Assembly (NCBI GenBank): GCA_036231565.1 | Contig: JAZAHA010000055.1 | Span: forward strand, 1 to 64,000 | Length of the DNA stretch: 64,000 nt | Direction of reading: 5' to 3' | DNA from: Maricaulis sp036231565 | GTDB lineage: Bacteria; Pseudomonadota; Alphaproteobacteria; Caulobacterales; Maricaulaceae | Part shown: positions 27,030 through 35,246 of the stretch, piece by piece | How positions within the stretch are numbered: position 1 is the stretch's first letter | Layout: the number at the start of each line of letters is the position of its first letter | The notes under the pieces: model-generated | Seen by the model: the letters and a program-made list of their open reading frames with translations, nothing else | What the model was told of the DNA's origin: nothing | The model's database searches: none | Translations under genes and position numbers: made by a program

Positions 27030-28256
27030 ATGAACTATCAGAACGCCTTCGCGGACGCGGTCCGCCGGGTCAAGGCGGAAGGCCGCTACCGGGTGTTTGC
27101 CGATCTGCTGCGGCGCAAGGGCGAATTCCCCGTTGCACGCTGGCGCTCGCCGGGGGGCGATGTGCGCGATGTGACGGTGTGGTGCTCCAACGATTATCTG
27201 GGCATGGGCCAGGTGCCTTGCGTTGTCGAGTCGATGAAAAAGGCGATCGACGATGTCGGTTCCGGCGCCGGCGGCACCCGCAATATCTCCGGCACGACCC
27301 ATTATCACGTGGAACTGGAGCGTTCGCTGGCCGACCTGCACCGCAAGGACGGTGCACTGCTCTTCACCTCGGGCTACATCGCCAATGAGGCGACTCTGTC
27401 GACGCTGGGCAAGATTCTGCCCGGCCTGATCATGTTCTCGGACGAGCTGAACCACGCCTCGATGATCGAGGGTGTGAAGGGCGCCCGCTGCGAAAAGCGG
27501 ATCTGGCGCCACAATGACGTCGAGCACCTGGAAGAGTTGCTGGCCGCGGCACCGGCCGATGCGCCGAAGGTCATCGCTTTTGAATCGGTCTACTCGATGG
27601 ATGGCGATATCGGTCCGATCGAGGCGGTCTGCGATCTGGCGGAAAAATACAACGCCCTGACCTATCTCGATGAAGTCCATGCGGTGGGGCTCTACGGCCT
27701 GCGCGGTGCCGGCATTGCCGAACGCGACGGTCTGATGGATCGCGTCGACATCATCGAGGGAACGCTGGGCAAGGCCTTTGGCGTGATGGGCGGTTACATC
27801 GCCGCCGACGGGGCGATCTGCGATGCAATCCGCTCCATGGCGCCGGGCTTCATCTTCACCACGGCGCTGCCGCCGGCCCTCGCTGCGGGCGCGCGTGCCA
27901 GCGTCGAATATCTCAAATCCTCGCACCACCTGCGTGAACAGCATCAGGAACGCGCGGCCACGCTGAAGGCCCGCCTCAACGGGGCCGGCTTCCCGGTGCT
28001 GGAAAGCTCCGTTACCCATATCGTGCCGGTGCATGTCGGCGATCCGGTACTGTGCAAGCGCATCTCGGACATGCTGCTCGACGATCACGGCATCTATGTA
28101 CAGCCCATCAACTACCCCACCGTGCCGCGCGGCACGGAGCGGCTGCGCCTGACGCCGACACCCTTGCACACGGACGCAATGTTCGACACGCTGATCGAGG
28201 CGCTGGACGATGTCTGGCAGCGCGCGTCGGAGCAGACCGGGGTGGCCCGCGCCTGA
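27030..28256 (+). CDS. hemA: 5-aminolevulinate synthase
   Basis: A 408-residue PLP enzyme that condenses glycine with succinyl-CoA to 5-aminolevulinate (the C4 or Shemin route found in alphaproteobacteria). WCSNDYLGMGQ and GSGAGGTRNISGTTHYHVELE lie near residues 51-96. The cofactor Asp is in LTYLDEVHAVGLYG, and the Schiff-base Lys is residue 248 in EGTLGKAFGVMGGY, the position known from Rhodobacter ALAS. The ATG at 27030 has AAGAAAGG 8 nt upstream. It supplies the substrate of HemB (21366-22346). Confidence 0.97.
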   Translation: MNYQNAFADAVRRVKAEGRYRVFADLLRRKGEFPVARWRSPGGDVRDVTVWCSNDYLGMGQVPCVVESMKKAIDDVGSGAGGTRNISGTTHYHVELERSLADLHRKDGALLFTSGYIANEATLSTLGKILPGLIMFSDELNHASMIEGVKGARCEKRIWRHNDVEHLEELLAAAPADAPKVIAFESVYSMDGDIGPIEAVCDLAEKYNALTYLDEVHAVGLYGLRGAGIAERDGLMDRVDIIEGTLGKAFGVMGGYIAADGAICDAIRSMAPGFIFTTALPPALAAGARASVEYLKSSHHLREQHQERAATLKARLNGAGFPVLESSVTHIVPVHVGDPVLCKRISDMLLDDHGIYVQPINYPTVPRGTERLRLTPTPLHTDAMFDTLIEALDDVWQRASEQTGVARA

Positions 28257-28286
28257 CACTCCGGCGGCGGTCATTCTGGAGCGGCG

Positions 28287-28514
28287 ATGTCCGGTCGTGA
28301 AATCTACATCGAGGTGATGGCGATCGGGCAGGCGCTTCGGGTCGCCGCGATCGACGCCGAGACCGGCGAGGAACTTGTCTTCCAGGTTCCCAGGAAAACC
28401 CCGCGCGAGGAGATCGACGCGCTTGCCCGCGCGAAGGTCGAGTGGAAACTCTCCCGCAATGCAGACAATAAAAAACGGCCGGACACTGGGTCCGGCCGTG
28501 GTATTCGTGTGTGA
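28287..28514 (+). CDS. Small conserved protein, DUF6898-like
   Basis: A 75-residue protein beginning MSGREIYIEVMAIGQALRVAAIDAETGEE. This reads like the short DUF6898-type proteins of alphaproteobacteria, with a small beta-rich fold and a basic C-terminus. The family assignment is from memory of the pattern only. Its last 15 codons coincide with the hairpin that terminates the convergent mucR gene. Function unknown. Confidence 0.65.
   Translation: MSGREIYIEVMAIGQALRVAAIDAETGEELVFQVPRKTPREEIDALARAKVEWKLSRNADNKKRPDTGSGRGIRV
28470..28498 (-). terminator. Rho-independent terminator of mucR
   Basis: On the minus strand a perfect 9-bp stem (28490-28498 with 28476-28484, loop of 5) is followed by six T (28475-28470). 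It lies 32 bp after the mucR stop and within the 3' end of the convergent small gene 28287-28514. Confidence 0.88.
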
Positions 28515-28529
28515 TATCCGAACGGAAGG

Positions 28530-28952
28530 TCAGCCGTCCTTCTTGCCGCGGCCCAGGCCGATATCCTTTGCAAACTGCGAGCGCTTGCGCGAATAGGCCG
28601 GTGCCACCATCGGATAATCCGACGGCAGATTCCATTTGCGGCGATAATCGTCCGGCGACATGTTGTATTGCGAGCGCAGATAGCGCTTCAGCATTTTCAG
28701 CTTCTTGCCGTCTTCCAGGCAGACGATGTAGTCGTCGCTCACCGATTTCGATACGGCAACGGCCGGCTTCGTCTTGGGCTCTTGCTTGACCGTCGTTTCC
28801 GACACGTCCTTCATGGTTGCGTGCACCGACTTGATCAGATCGGGAACATGCTCGGCCGGCATGGAATTGTGGGACAGATAGGAGGCGACGACGTCCGTCG
28901 TCATGCGAAGCAGCTCTTCCTTGTCGATTTCGGGGAAATTGTCATCTGCCAT
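28530..28952 (-). CDS. mucR: MucR/Ros family transcriptional regulator
   Basis: A 140-residue regulator of the Ros/MucR family. In alphaproteobacteria these control exopolysaccharide, motility and cell-cycle genes by binding AT-rich DNA. The N-terminal oligomerisation region (residues 1-65) precedes the DNA-binding domain VCLEDGKKLKMLKRYLRSQYNMSPDDYRRKWNLPSDYPMVAPAYS. The usual Cys2His2 ligands are incomplete: only one Cys is present and both expected His positions read Tyr/Gln. The ATG at 28952 has GAAGG 7 nt upstream; an in-frame TTG lies two codons before it. The AT-rich upstream region may be an autoregulatory site. Confidence 0.92.
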   Translation of the reverse strand: MADDNFPEIDKEELLRMTTDVVASYLSHNSMPAEHVPDLIKSVHATMKDVSETTVKQEPKTKPAVAVSKSVSDDYIVCLEDGKKLKMLKRYLRSQYNMSPDDYRRKWNLPSDYPMVAPAYSRKRSQFAKDIGLGRGKKDG

Positions 28953-28984
28953 GATCAAACCTTCAAGCGTTCGGGGACGGCGGG

Positions 28985-29205
28985 ACCGGAATAGTGGCCC
29001 GATTCAAATTATCGATGGGTGTTGGATATTATGTGGCAATGTGAAGTTCAAGCTCACGCAGCAAATTTCATTTGTGTCAGAGCAGTTGGCGACAGAAGTT
29101 TCAAATAATCTCAAATTGAGACGCGCGTGAAAAATTCGGGCTGTTCAGCGGAAAAAACCCGGCTTGTATCGTGCGGGAGCGGGCCTTATCACACGGGACA
29201 GCCGA
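28985..29205. promoter_or_regulatory. AT-rich divergent intergenic region between mucR and glyA
   Basis: The 266 bp between the divergent mucR and glyA starts contain an unusually AT-rich stretch at about 29000-29145, with several A/T runs (CAAATTTCATTTG at 29058-29070, TTTCAAATAATCTCAAATTGAG at 29099-29120 and AAAAAAC near 29152). MucR-type regulators favour such DNA, so this is a candidate autoregulatory region and the glyA-rib operon promoter region. No FMN-riboswitch-like structure was seen. Confidence 0.4.
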
Positions 29206-29218
29206 GTAAGGAGTCGTC

Positions 29219-30526
29219 ATGCCGGACAATCAGGCCGAAACGGGCGCCAACACCCCGTTCTTTTCCCGCTCCATCGTCGAATCCGACCGTGAGGTAGCTC
29301 ACGCGATCCACGCCGAGATTCAGCGCCAGCAACAGCAGATCGAGCTGATCGCCTCCGAGAACATCGTCTCGCGCGCCGTGCTCGAAGCACAGGGCTCGCC
29401 GCTCACGAACAAGTATGCCGAAGGCTATCCCGGCCGCCGCTATTATGGCGGGTGCGAGCATGTCGATGTGGTCGAGACCCTGGCCATCGAACGCGCCAAG
29501 GCGCTGTTCGGTGCGGCCTATGTCAACGTCCAGCCGAATTCCGGCAGTCAGGCGAACCAGGGGGTCTTCCTGGCGCTGCTCAAGCCCGGTGACAGGATCC
29601 TGGGCATGTCGCTGGATGCCGGCGGTCACCTGACCCACGGCGCGCGTCCCAACCTGTCGGGCAAATGGTTCGAAGCCCATGCCTATGGCGTGCGCGAGGC
29701 GGATGCCCGGATCGACTACGACGCGCTGCGCAAGCAGGCCAACGAGGTGAAGCCGCAGCTGATCGTGGCGGGTGGTTCGGCCTATCCGCGCGAGATCGAT
29801 TTCGCCGCGTTCCGCAGCATTGCCGACGAGGTCGGTGCCTATCTCATGGTCGATATGGCGCACTTTGCCGGCCTGGTGGCCGGGGGCAGCTATCCCAACC
29901 CGATGCCGCATGCCCATGTCGTCACCACGACCACGCACAAGACGCTGCGCGGTCCACGCGGCGGCATGATCCTGTCGAACGACGAGGAGCTGGGCAAGAA
30001 GATCAATTCCGCGATCTTCCCGGGCCTGCAGGGCGGTCCGCTGATGCATGTCATCGCCGGCAAGGCCGTGGCGTTCGGCGAGGCGCTGCAGCCGGAGTTC
30101 AAGGACTATGCGAGCCAGGTCATCGTCAATTGCCGGGCCATGGCCCAGGCGATCATCGACGGCGGCTATGCCATCGTCTCCGGCGGCACGGACAGCCATC
30201 TGGCGCTGGTCGACCTGCGTCCCAAGGGCTTGAAGGGCAATGCGGCCGAGCAGGCGCTCGAGCGCGCCTATATCACCTGCAACAAGAATGGCGTGCCCTT
30301 CGATCCGGAAAAGCCGACGGTCACATCCGGCCTGCGGGTCGGCTCGCCGGCCGGAACGACGCGCGGCTTCGGCGAGGCCGAGTTCACCCAGATCGGCCAG
30401 ATGATGGTCCGGGTGCTCGATGCGCTGGTCGACAACCCGGACGGCAATGCCGAAATCGAGGCCGCTGTGCGCGAAGAAGTCAAAGCACTGACCGCACGCT
30501 TCCCCATCTACCCGGAACTGGCCTAA
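29219..30526 (+). CDS. glyA: Serine hydroxymethyltransferase
   Basis: A 435-residue PLP enzyme that interconverts serine and glycine and loads one-carbon units onto tetrahydrofolate. NKYAEGYPGRRYYGGCEHVD (about residues 62-81) binds folate and PLP. The Schiff-base Lys is residue 241 in TTTTHKTLRGPRGG. The ATG at 29219 has an AAGGAG site. It heads an apparent eight-gene run (glyA-nrdR-ribD'-ribE-ribB-ribH-nusB-thiL), separated from nrdR by 9 bp. Confidence 0.97.
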   Translation: MPDNQAETGANTPFFSRSIVESDREVAHAIHAEIQRQQQQIELIASENIVSRAVLEAQGSPLTNKYAEGYPGRRYYGGCEHVDVVETLAIERAKALFGAAYVNVQPNSGSQANQGVFLALLKPGDRILGMSLDAGGHLTHGARPNLSGKWFEAHAYGVREADARIDYDALRKQANEVKPQLIVAGGSAYPREIDFAAFRSIADEVGAYLMVDMAHFAGLVAGGSYPNPMPHAHVVTTTTHKTLRGPRGGMILSNDEELGKKINSAIFPGLQGGPLMHVIAGKAVAFGEALQPEFKDYASQVIVNCRAMAQAIIDGGYAIVSGGTDSHLALVDLRPKGLKGNAAEQALERAYITCNKNGVPFDPEKPTVTSGLRVGSPAGTTRGFGEAEFTQIGQMMVRVLDALVDNPDGNAEIEAAVREEVKALTARFPIYPELA

Positions 30527-30535
30527 ACTGCACGG

Positions 30536-31021
30536 ATGCGTTGTCCTTTTTGCGGTCATCCCGACACCCAGGTTAAGGATTCCCGTCCTGCAGAGGACGG
30601 GAATGCCATCCGTCGCCGTCGCCAGTGTCCGTCCTGCGCGGCCCGTTTCACCACGTTCGAGCGCGTGCAGCTGCGCGAGCTGACCGTGCTCAAGAAGTCG
30701 GGCCGGCGCGTGCCGTTCGACCGCGAGAAGCTGAACCGGTCTATCCAGCTGGCGATGCAGAAGCGGAATATCGAACCGGACCGTATCGACCAGATGATCT
30801 CGGGCATTGTCCGGCGGCTGGAGTCGACCGGCGAGACCGATGTCACGTCGGACCGGGTCGGCGAGCTGGTGATGGAAGGCCTCAAAGGGCTCGATGCGGT
30901 GGCCTATGTCCGCTACGCCTCGGTCTACAAGGACTTCCACAAGGTCGAGGATTTCCGCGAATTCATCACCGACGAGCATCTGACCGCCATGAAGGGCGCG
31001 TCGGCTGACGACGACGAATGA
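30536..31021 (+). CDS. nrdR: Transcriptional repressor NrdR
   Basis: A 161-residue zinc-ribbon/ATP-cone regulator that represses ribonucleotide reductase genes when dATP is high. Zinc ligands are C3, C6, C31 and C34 (MRCPFCG...RRRQCPSC). The ATP-cone follows from VLKKSGRRVPFDREKL. Length is standard. Its stop overlaps the start of the reductase gene (ATGA), so translation is coupled. Confidence 0.97.
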   Translation: MRCPFCGHPDTQVKDSRPAEDGNAIRRRRQCPSCAARFTTFERVQLRELTVLKKSGRRVPFDREKLNRSIQLAMQKRNIEPDRIDQMISGIVRRLESTGETDVTSDRVGELVMEGLKGLDAVAYVRYASVYKDFHKVEDFREFITDEHLTAMKGASADDDE

Positions 31022-31593
31022 CCGGCGCGGCGCGTCCGCGTGTCACCCTGAAACTGGCAACCTCGCTGGACGGGCGGATTGCCCTGGCCAACGGCGCGTC
31101 GCAATGGATCACGGGCCCCGAGAGCCGGGCCGAGGTGCATCGCATGCGCGCGGCGCATGAGGCGATCCTGACCGGTATCGGCACCGTTCTCGCCGACAAT
31201 CCGCGTCTGACTGCCCGGCCTGAAGGCGGCTGTGACCGTCAGCCGGATGTGGTGATCATGGACAGCCGCGACCGCACGCCGAGCGATGCGGCCGTGTTTG
31301 CGGAGACGGGGCGTTCGGTGACGCTGGTCCCGCATGGCGACCTGGCGCGGGCCGTTGCCCGATACAATACAGTGATGATCGAGGCCGGGGCACAGATCGC
31401 CGCCGCGGCCATTGCGGCCGATCTGGTCGACCGGATCGAATGGTTCCGCGCGCCCGTGCTGCTGGGCGGCGATGGCCTGCCGGTCGTCGCAGCCCTCGGG
31501 CTTGAGACGCTGGAGGCGGCCCCCATCTTCAAACGCACCGGTATCCGCGAACGCGGTGCCGATCTGCAGGAAAGCTACGAACGGATCCGCTGA
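31018..31593 (+). CDS. RibD reductase domain protein lacking the deaminase domain
   Basis: A 191-residue RibD-C protein, the domain that reduces the ribosylamino-pyrimidine intermediate with NADPH. It starts directly at the reductase fold (RVTLKLATSLDGRIA, then QWITGPESR, LTGIGTVLADNPRLTAR and FRAPVLLGGDG). A complete RibD has about 360 residues with an N-terminal zinc deaminase (HAE...PCxxxxxxPPC). Nothing of that domain is present here, and the ATGA overlap with nrdR leaves no room for it. The operon position is that of ribD in related genomes. The pyrimidine deaminase must come from another locus or an unrelated enzyme. Confidence 0.88.
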   Translation: MTGAARPRVTLKLATSLDGRIALANGASQWITGPESRAEVHRMRAAHEAILTGIGTVLADNPRLTARPEGGCDRQPDVVIMDSRDRTPSDAAVFAETGRSVTLVPHGDLARAVARYNTVMIEAGAQIAAAAIAADLVDRIEWFRAPVLLGGDGLPVVAALGLETLEAAPIFKRTGIRERGADLQESYERIR

Positions 31594-32204
31594 TGTTCAC
31601 CGGTATCGTCACGGCCAAGGGCCGTATCCGAAGCATAACCGGCAATGAGGTGCGCCGCTTCGATATCGAGGCGCCCTGGAAGCCGGACACGATCGACATG
31701 GGCGCGTCCATCGCCCATGCCGGTGTCTGTCTGACCGTGGTCGACAAGGGCGAATGGGGCGAGGGCGGCTGGTATACGGTCGAGGTCTCGCCGGAGACGC
31801 TGAACCTCACCACGCTGAGCGAATGGCGTGAGGGCGACACGGTCAATCTCGAGCGCGCGCTGAAAATGGGTGACGAGCTGGGCGGTCATCTCGTGACGGG
31901 TCATGTGGACGGTGTCGGCCGCGTAGTCGAGCGGCGCGAGGAGGGGGAGTGGCTGGTCTTCACGGTCGAGCCGCCGGAAAACCTCAACAAATTCATCGCG
32001 AAAAAGGGGTCGATCACGGTCGATGGCGTGTCCCTGACGGTGAATGAAGTCACCCGCACCACCTTCGATCTGATGATTATTCCGCACACCGCCGAGGTCA
32101 CGACGCTGGGCGGGCTGCAAAAAGACGCGCGCGTCAATCTTGAGGTCGACACGATGGCGCGCTACGCCGCGCGCCTGAACGAGTTTTCGGAGACCCCCGC
32201 GTGA
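31593..32204 (+). CDS. ribE: Riboflavin synthase (alpha chain)
   Basis: A 203-residue enzyme that dismutates two 6,7-dimethyl-8-ribityllumazine molecules to riboflavin. It consists of two similar lumazine-binding barrels: MFTGIVTAKGRIRSI with GASIAHAGVCLTVV (first), and LGGHLVTGHVDGVGRVV with SITVDGVSLTVNEV (second). The N-terminal MFTGIV is diagnostic. The start overlaps the preceding stop by one base (TGATG). Confidence 0.96.
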   Translation: MFTGIVTAKGRIRSITGNEVRRFDIEAPWKPDTIDMGASIAHAGVCLTVVDKGEWGEGGWYTVEVSPETLNLTTLSEWREGDTVNLERALKMGDELGGHLVTGHVDGVGRVVERREEGEWLVFTVEPPENLNKFIAKKGSITVDGVSLTVNEVTRTTFDLMIIPHTAEVTTLGGLQKDARVNLEVDTMARYAARLNEFSETPA

Positions 32205-33322
32205 GCGAGAGCGATATCCCCCTGTCCCCCATCGAGGACATTATCGAGGACGCCCGTAATGGCCGGATGTTCATCCTGGTCGATGCGGAGGACCGCGAGA
32301 ACGAGGGCGACCTCGTCATTCCCGCCAAGTTCGCGACGCCGGATGCGATCAACTTCATGGCCAAGCACGGCCGTGGACTGATCTGTCTGGCGATGGATCA
32401 GGAGCGGATTGCGCATCTCGGCCTCAAGCTGATGGCGTCGGACAATCGTTCGCGTCACCAGACGGCCTTCACGACGTCGATCGAGGCGCGCGAGGGTGTT
32501 ACGACCGGTATCTCCGCGCATGACCGCGCCCGCACCATCGAGGTCGCAACCGACCCGTCCAAGGGCGCTGACGATATCGCGACACCGGGACATGTCTTCC
32601 CGCTGGTGGCGCGCGACGGCGGTGTGCTGGTCCGCGCCGGCCACACCGAAGCCTCCGTCGATGTCGCCCGGCTTGCCGGTGCCGGGTCGGCCGGCGTGAT
32701 CTGCGAGATCATGAATGAAGACGGCACGATGGCGCGGCTGCCCGATCTCGTCGCCTTCGCCCAGCTGCACGGGCTGAAGATCGGTACGATTGCCGATCTG
32801 ATCGCCTATCGCCGCCGCAATGACCGCTTCATCGAGCGCCGTCTTGAGACCGACTTCACCAGCCGGCATGGCGGTCCGCTGAAGCTGATCGTCTTCCGCA
32901 ACACGATTGACGGCGCCGAACACGTGGCCCTGGTCAAGGGCGAGCCTTCGCACGCCCGGCCGACCACGGTGCGCATGCACAAGGTGTCTTTCGTGGACGA
33001 TGTGCTGCACGAGGAAGGCCCGCGCGGTGAGCTGGTCGAAGCCGGTATCCGTGCGATCGCGACTGCCGAAGGCCCGTCGGTGATGGTCTTCATCCGTGAG
33101 ACCTCCCACACTGCGATCATGGAACGCCTGGGCGCGAAGCCCGTGAAGGCGGATGATGAACGCGAAGCCCAGCGTCTGCGTGAATACGGTGTCGGTGCAC
33201 AGATCCTGCTGGACCTGGGCGTGAAAGAAATGATCCTGCTCTCCACCAAGCCGCACACGATTGTCGGCCTGGAGGGTTACGGGCTGAGCGTGCGCGAAGA
33301 GCGCCATTTTCCGGAGGACTAG
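32201..33322 (+). CDS. ribB: 3,4-dihydroxy-2-butanone-4-phosphate synthase with degenerate GTP cyclohydrolase II domain (RibBX type)
   Basis: A 373-residue two-domain protein. Residues 1-205 are an intact RibB domain: DAEDRENEGDLVIPA near the N-terminus binds metal and substrate, with DNRSRHQTAFTTSIEA and the RAGHTEASVDVARLAG signature. Residues about 215-373 have the overall RibA fold, but the zinc-binding Cys cluster and the RGIGL-type catalytic loop of GTP cyclohydrolase II are absent: the matching segment reads RMHKVSFVDDVLHEEGP and contains no Cys. This matches the RibBX proteins of rhizobia, in which only RibB is catalytic. A working RibA would have to lie elsewhere. It has an ATG-free GTGA start overlapping ribE. 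Confidence 0.9.
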   Translation: MSESDIPLSPIEDIIEDARNGRMFILVDAEDRENEGDLVIPAKFATPDAINFMAKHGRGLICLAMDQERIAHLGLKLMASDNRSRHQTAFTTSIEAREGVTTGISAHDRARTIEVATDPSKGADDIATPGHVFPLVARDGGVLVRAGHTEASVDVARLAGAGSAGVICEIMNEDGTMARLPDLVAFAQLHGLKIGTIADLIAYRRRNDRFIERRLETDFTSRHGGPLKLIVFRNTIDGAEHVALVKGEPSHARPTTVRMHKVSFVDDVLHEEGPRGELVEAGIRAIATAEGPSVMVFIRETSHTAIMERLGAKPVKADDEREAQRLREYGVGAQILLDLGVKEMILLSTKPHTIVGLEGYGLSVREERHFPED

Positions 33323-33325
33323 CGC

Positions 33326-33757
33326 ATGAGCGCCCCCAAACTCCTGATCGTCGCGGGGACTTTCTACCGTGATATTGCCGATGCGCTGATCAAGGGCGCA
33401 AAAGGGGCCGCCGAGGCGGCCGGCGCCACGGCCGAACTGGTCGAGGTTCCCGGTGCGCTGGAAATCCCGGGCGCCATCGTCCAGGCCGACATCGCGGAAG
33501 CGGATTTTGACGGCTATGTCGCCCTGGGCTGCGTCATTCGTGGCGAGACGACGCATTATGATTATGTGTGCACCGAAAGCGCGCGTGGTCTGATGGAGCT
33601 GAATCTCAACGGCGTCATCGCCGGAAATGGTATCCTGACAGTCGAGAACCGTGCCCAGGCCCTCAAACGGGCCGTCGACAAGAACAAGGGTGCGGACGCA
33701 GCGAACGCGGCCCTGGCGCTGATCGCGCTGCGTGACCGCTTCGGGAGTTCGAAATGA
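33326..33757 (+). CDS. ribH: 6,7-dimethyl-8-ribityllumazine synthase
   Basis: A 143-residue lumazine synthase that joins the RibB product with the ribitylamino-pyrimidine. It shows VEVPGALEIPGAI (substrate pocket, about residue 45) and the catalytic His segment CVIRGETTHYDYVC, plus GNGILTVENRAQAL. It assembles into pentamers or capsids in the family. Its stop overlaps nusB by 4 bp. Confidence 0.96.
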   Translation: MSAPKLLIVAGTFYRDIADALIKGAKGAAEAAGATAELVEVPGALEIPGAIVQADIAEADFDGYVALGCVIRGETTHYDYVCTESARGLMELNLNGVIAGNGILTVENRAQALKRAVDKNKGADAANAALALIALRDRFGSSK

Positions 33758-34242
33758 GCGCACCGCAAAAATCCAAGGAAACGCCGTCCGAGGCCCGTGC
33801 CCGCTTGCGCCGTGCGGCCCGTCTGGCCGCCGTTCAGGCGCTCTACCAGATGGAGATCGGTGGCCGCGGCGCCAGCACGGTCATCCGTGAATTCCGCGAC
33901 CACCGTTTCGGTGCAGCAGGCGAGGGCGAGGAATTCGTCGAGGCCGACGAGGATTTCTTTGACTCGCTCGTGTCCGGCGTTGTGGAACGCCAGGCCGTGG
34001 TCGACCCCGCGATCGATGGCCTGTTGGCCGATGGCTGGCGCATGGAGCGGCTGGACGCCACGGTGCGCGCCATCCTGCGCGTTGCCGGCTATGAGCTCTT
34101 CCAGCGCAAGGATGTGCCCGCGCGCGTGGTGATCGACGAGTATGTCGATGTTGCCAATGCCTTTTTCGAGGGCTCCGAGCCGAAATTCGTCAATGCGGCA
34201 CTCGACCGCTGTGCCCGCCAGGCGCGTCCGGACGAATTCTGA
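33754..34242 (+). CDS. nusB: Transcription antitermination factor NusB
   Basis: A 162-residue helical RNA-binding protein of the rRNA antitermination complex. RRAARLAAVQALYQMEIGG (about residues 10-28) is the boxA/NusE-binding N-terminus. The C-terminal RAILRVAGYELFQRKDVPARVVIDEYVDVANAFFEGSEPKFVNAALDR is highly typical. Its position after ribH is conserved across many proteobacteria. Confidence 0.96.
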   Translation: MSAPQKSKETPSEARARLRRAARLAAVQALYQMEIGGRGASTVIREFRDHRFGAAGEGEEFVEADEDFFDSLVSGVVERQAVVDPAIDGLLADGWRMERLDATVRAILRVAGYELFQRKDVPARVVIDEYVDVANAFFEGSEPKFVNAALDRCARQARPDEF

Positions 34243-34244
34243 TC

Positions 34245-35207
34245 ATGGCGTCCGGCGGCGAGTTCGATTTTATCCGGACACGCCTGGGACCGCTGACCCG
34301 GAACCATGCGGCCGCGCTCGGCCTGCGCGACGACGCGGCCGTGCTGGACGTGCCTGCGGGACAGCAGCTGGTGCTGGCCTGCGACACGCTGGTCGCCGGC
34401 GTGCATTTCCGGACAGATGACGGCGCCGCAGTCGCGGCCGCGCGCGCCATGCGCTCCAACGTGTCCGATCTTGCCGCGATGGGGGCTCAGCCGCTGGGCT
34501 ATCTCAGTGCGCTGAGCTGGCCGCGCGGGATCGATCCGCTCTGGCGGGATGATTTTGTCACGGCGCTGGCGGAGGAGCAGGACCGGTTCGGCCTGGTGCT
34601 TCTGGGCGGTGACACAACGTCCACACCCGGCCCCATGACGGTGACATTGACGCTCCTTGGATGCGTCACAGATGGGACATCGCTGCTACGTTCCGGTGCC
34701 ATTGCGGGCGATGATGTCTGGGTGACGGGCACGATCGGCGATGCCGCGCTGGGACTGGCCTCGCTGGAGGGCGAGGCCGGCGCTCCGGAAGAGCTGGTAT
34801 CGCGCTACACGCACCCGATGCCGCGGCTGGCGGCTGGTCTGGCCCTCAGGGGGATTGCGACCGCCGCGATCGACATTTCGGACGGTCTTCTCGCCGATGC
34901 CGCCCATATTGCCGAGACGAGCGGGCTGGGGCTTGAGATATTCGCAGATCGGGTGCCGCTGTCGACGCCGGCGCGGGCCTGGCTCGATGCGGGCGGAGAG
35001 GGCGGTCTGGGCCGCTTGCTGAGCGGCGGCGACGATTACGAACTCCTCTTCACCGCACCGGCCCCGCGCCGGACCGAGGTGGAGGCGCTGTCGCTGGATG
35101 CACCGGTAACGCGGATCGGCCGCGCGGTGGAAAGCAAGGGTGTTACCTGTCTGGGACCGGACGGCCAAGCCGTGACAATTGACCGGGCCGGATTTACGCA
35201 TTTTTGA
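34245..35207 (+). CDS. thiL: Thiamine-monophosphate kinase
   Basis: A 320-residue kinase that phosphorylates thiamine monophosphate to the active diphosphate. The N-terminal GEFDFIRTRLGPL and the metal-binding LRDDAAVL and CDTLVAGVHF come first. Then follow AMRSNVSDLAAMGAQPLG, LLGGDTTSTPGP and AIDISDGLLADAAHI; the C-terminal LLSGGDDYELLFTAP completes the AIR-synthase-like fold. It is the last gene of the glyA-rib-nusB run, 2 bp after nusB. Confidence 0.95.
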   Translation: MASGGEFDFIRTRLGPLTRNHAAALGLRDDAAVLDVPAGQQLVLACDTLVAGVHFRTDDGAAVAAARAMRSNVSDLAAMGAQPLGYLSALSWPRGIDPLWRDDFVTALAEEQDRFGLVLLGGDTTSTPGPMTVTLTLLGCVTDGTSLLRSGAIAGDDVWVTGTIGDAALGLASLEGEAGAPEELVSRYTHPMPRLAAGLALRGIATAAIDISDGLLADAAHIAETSGLGLEIFADRVPLSTPARAWLDAGGEGGLGRLLSGGDDYELLFTAPAPRRTEVEALSLDAPVTRIGRAVESKGVTCLGPDGQAVTIDRAGFTHF

Positions 35208-35246
35208 GTCGTCTCTGGCAGGCTGCGGGCGACTGGAGTTGAACCC

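Noticed and set aside
30536..35207. Possible FMN riboswitch ahead of the riboflavin genes.
   Set aside because: The rib genes overlap nrdR and each other, and the glyA leader shows no RFN-like conserved blocks.
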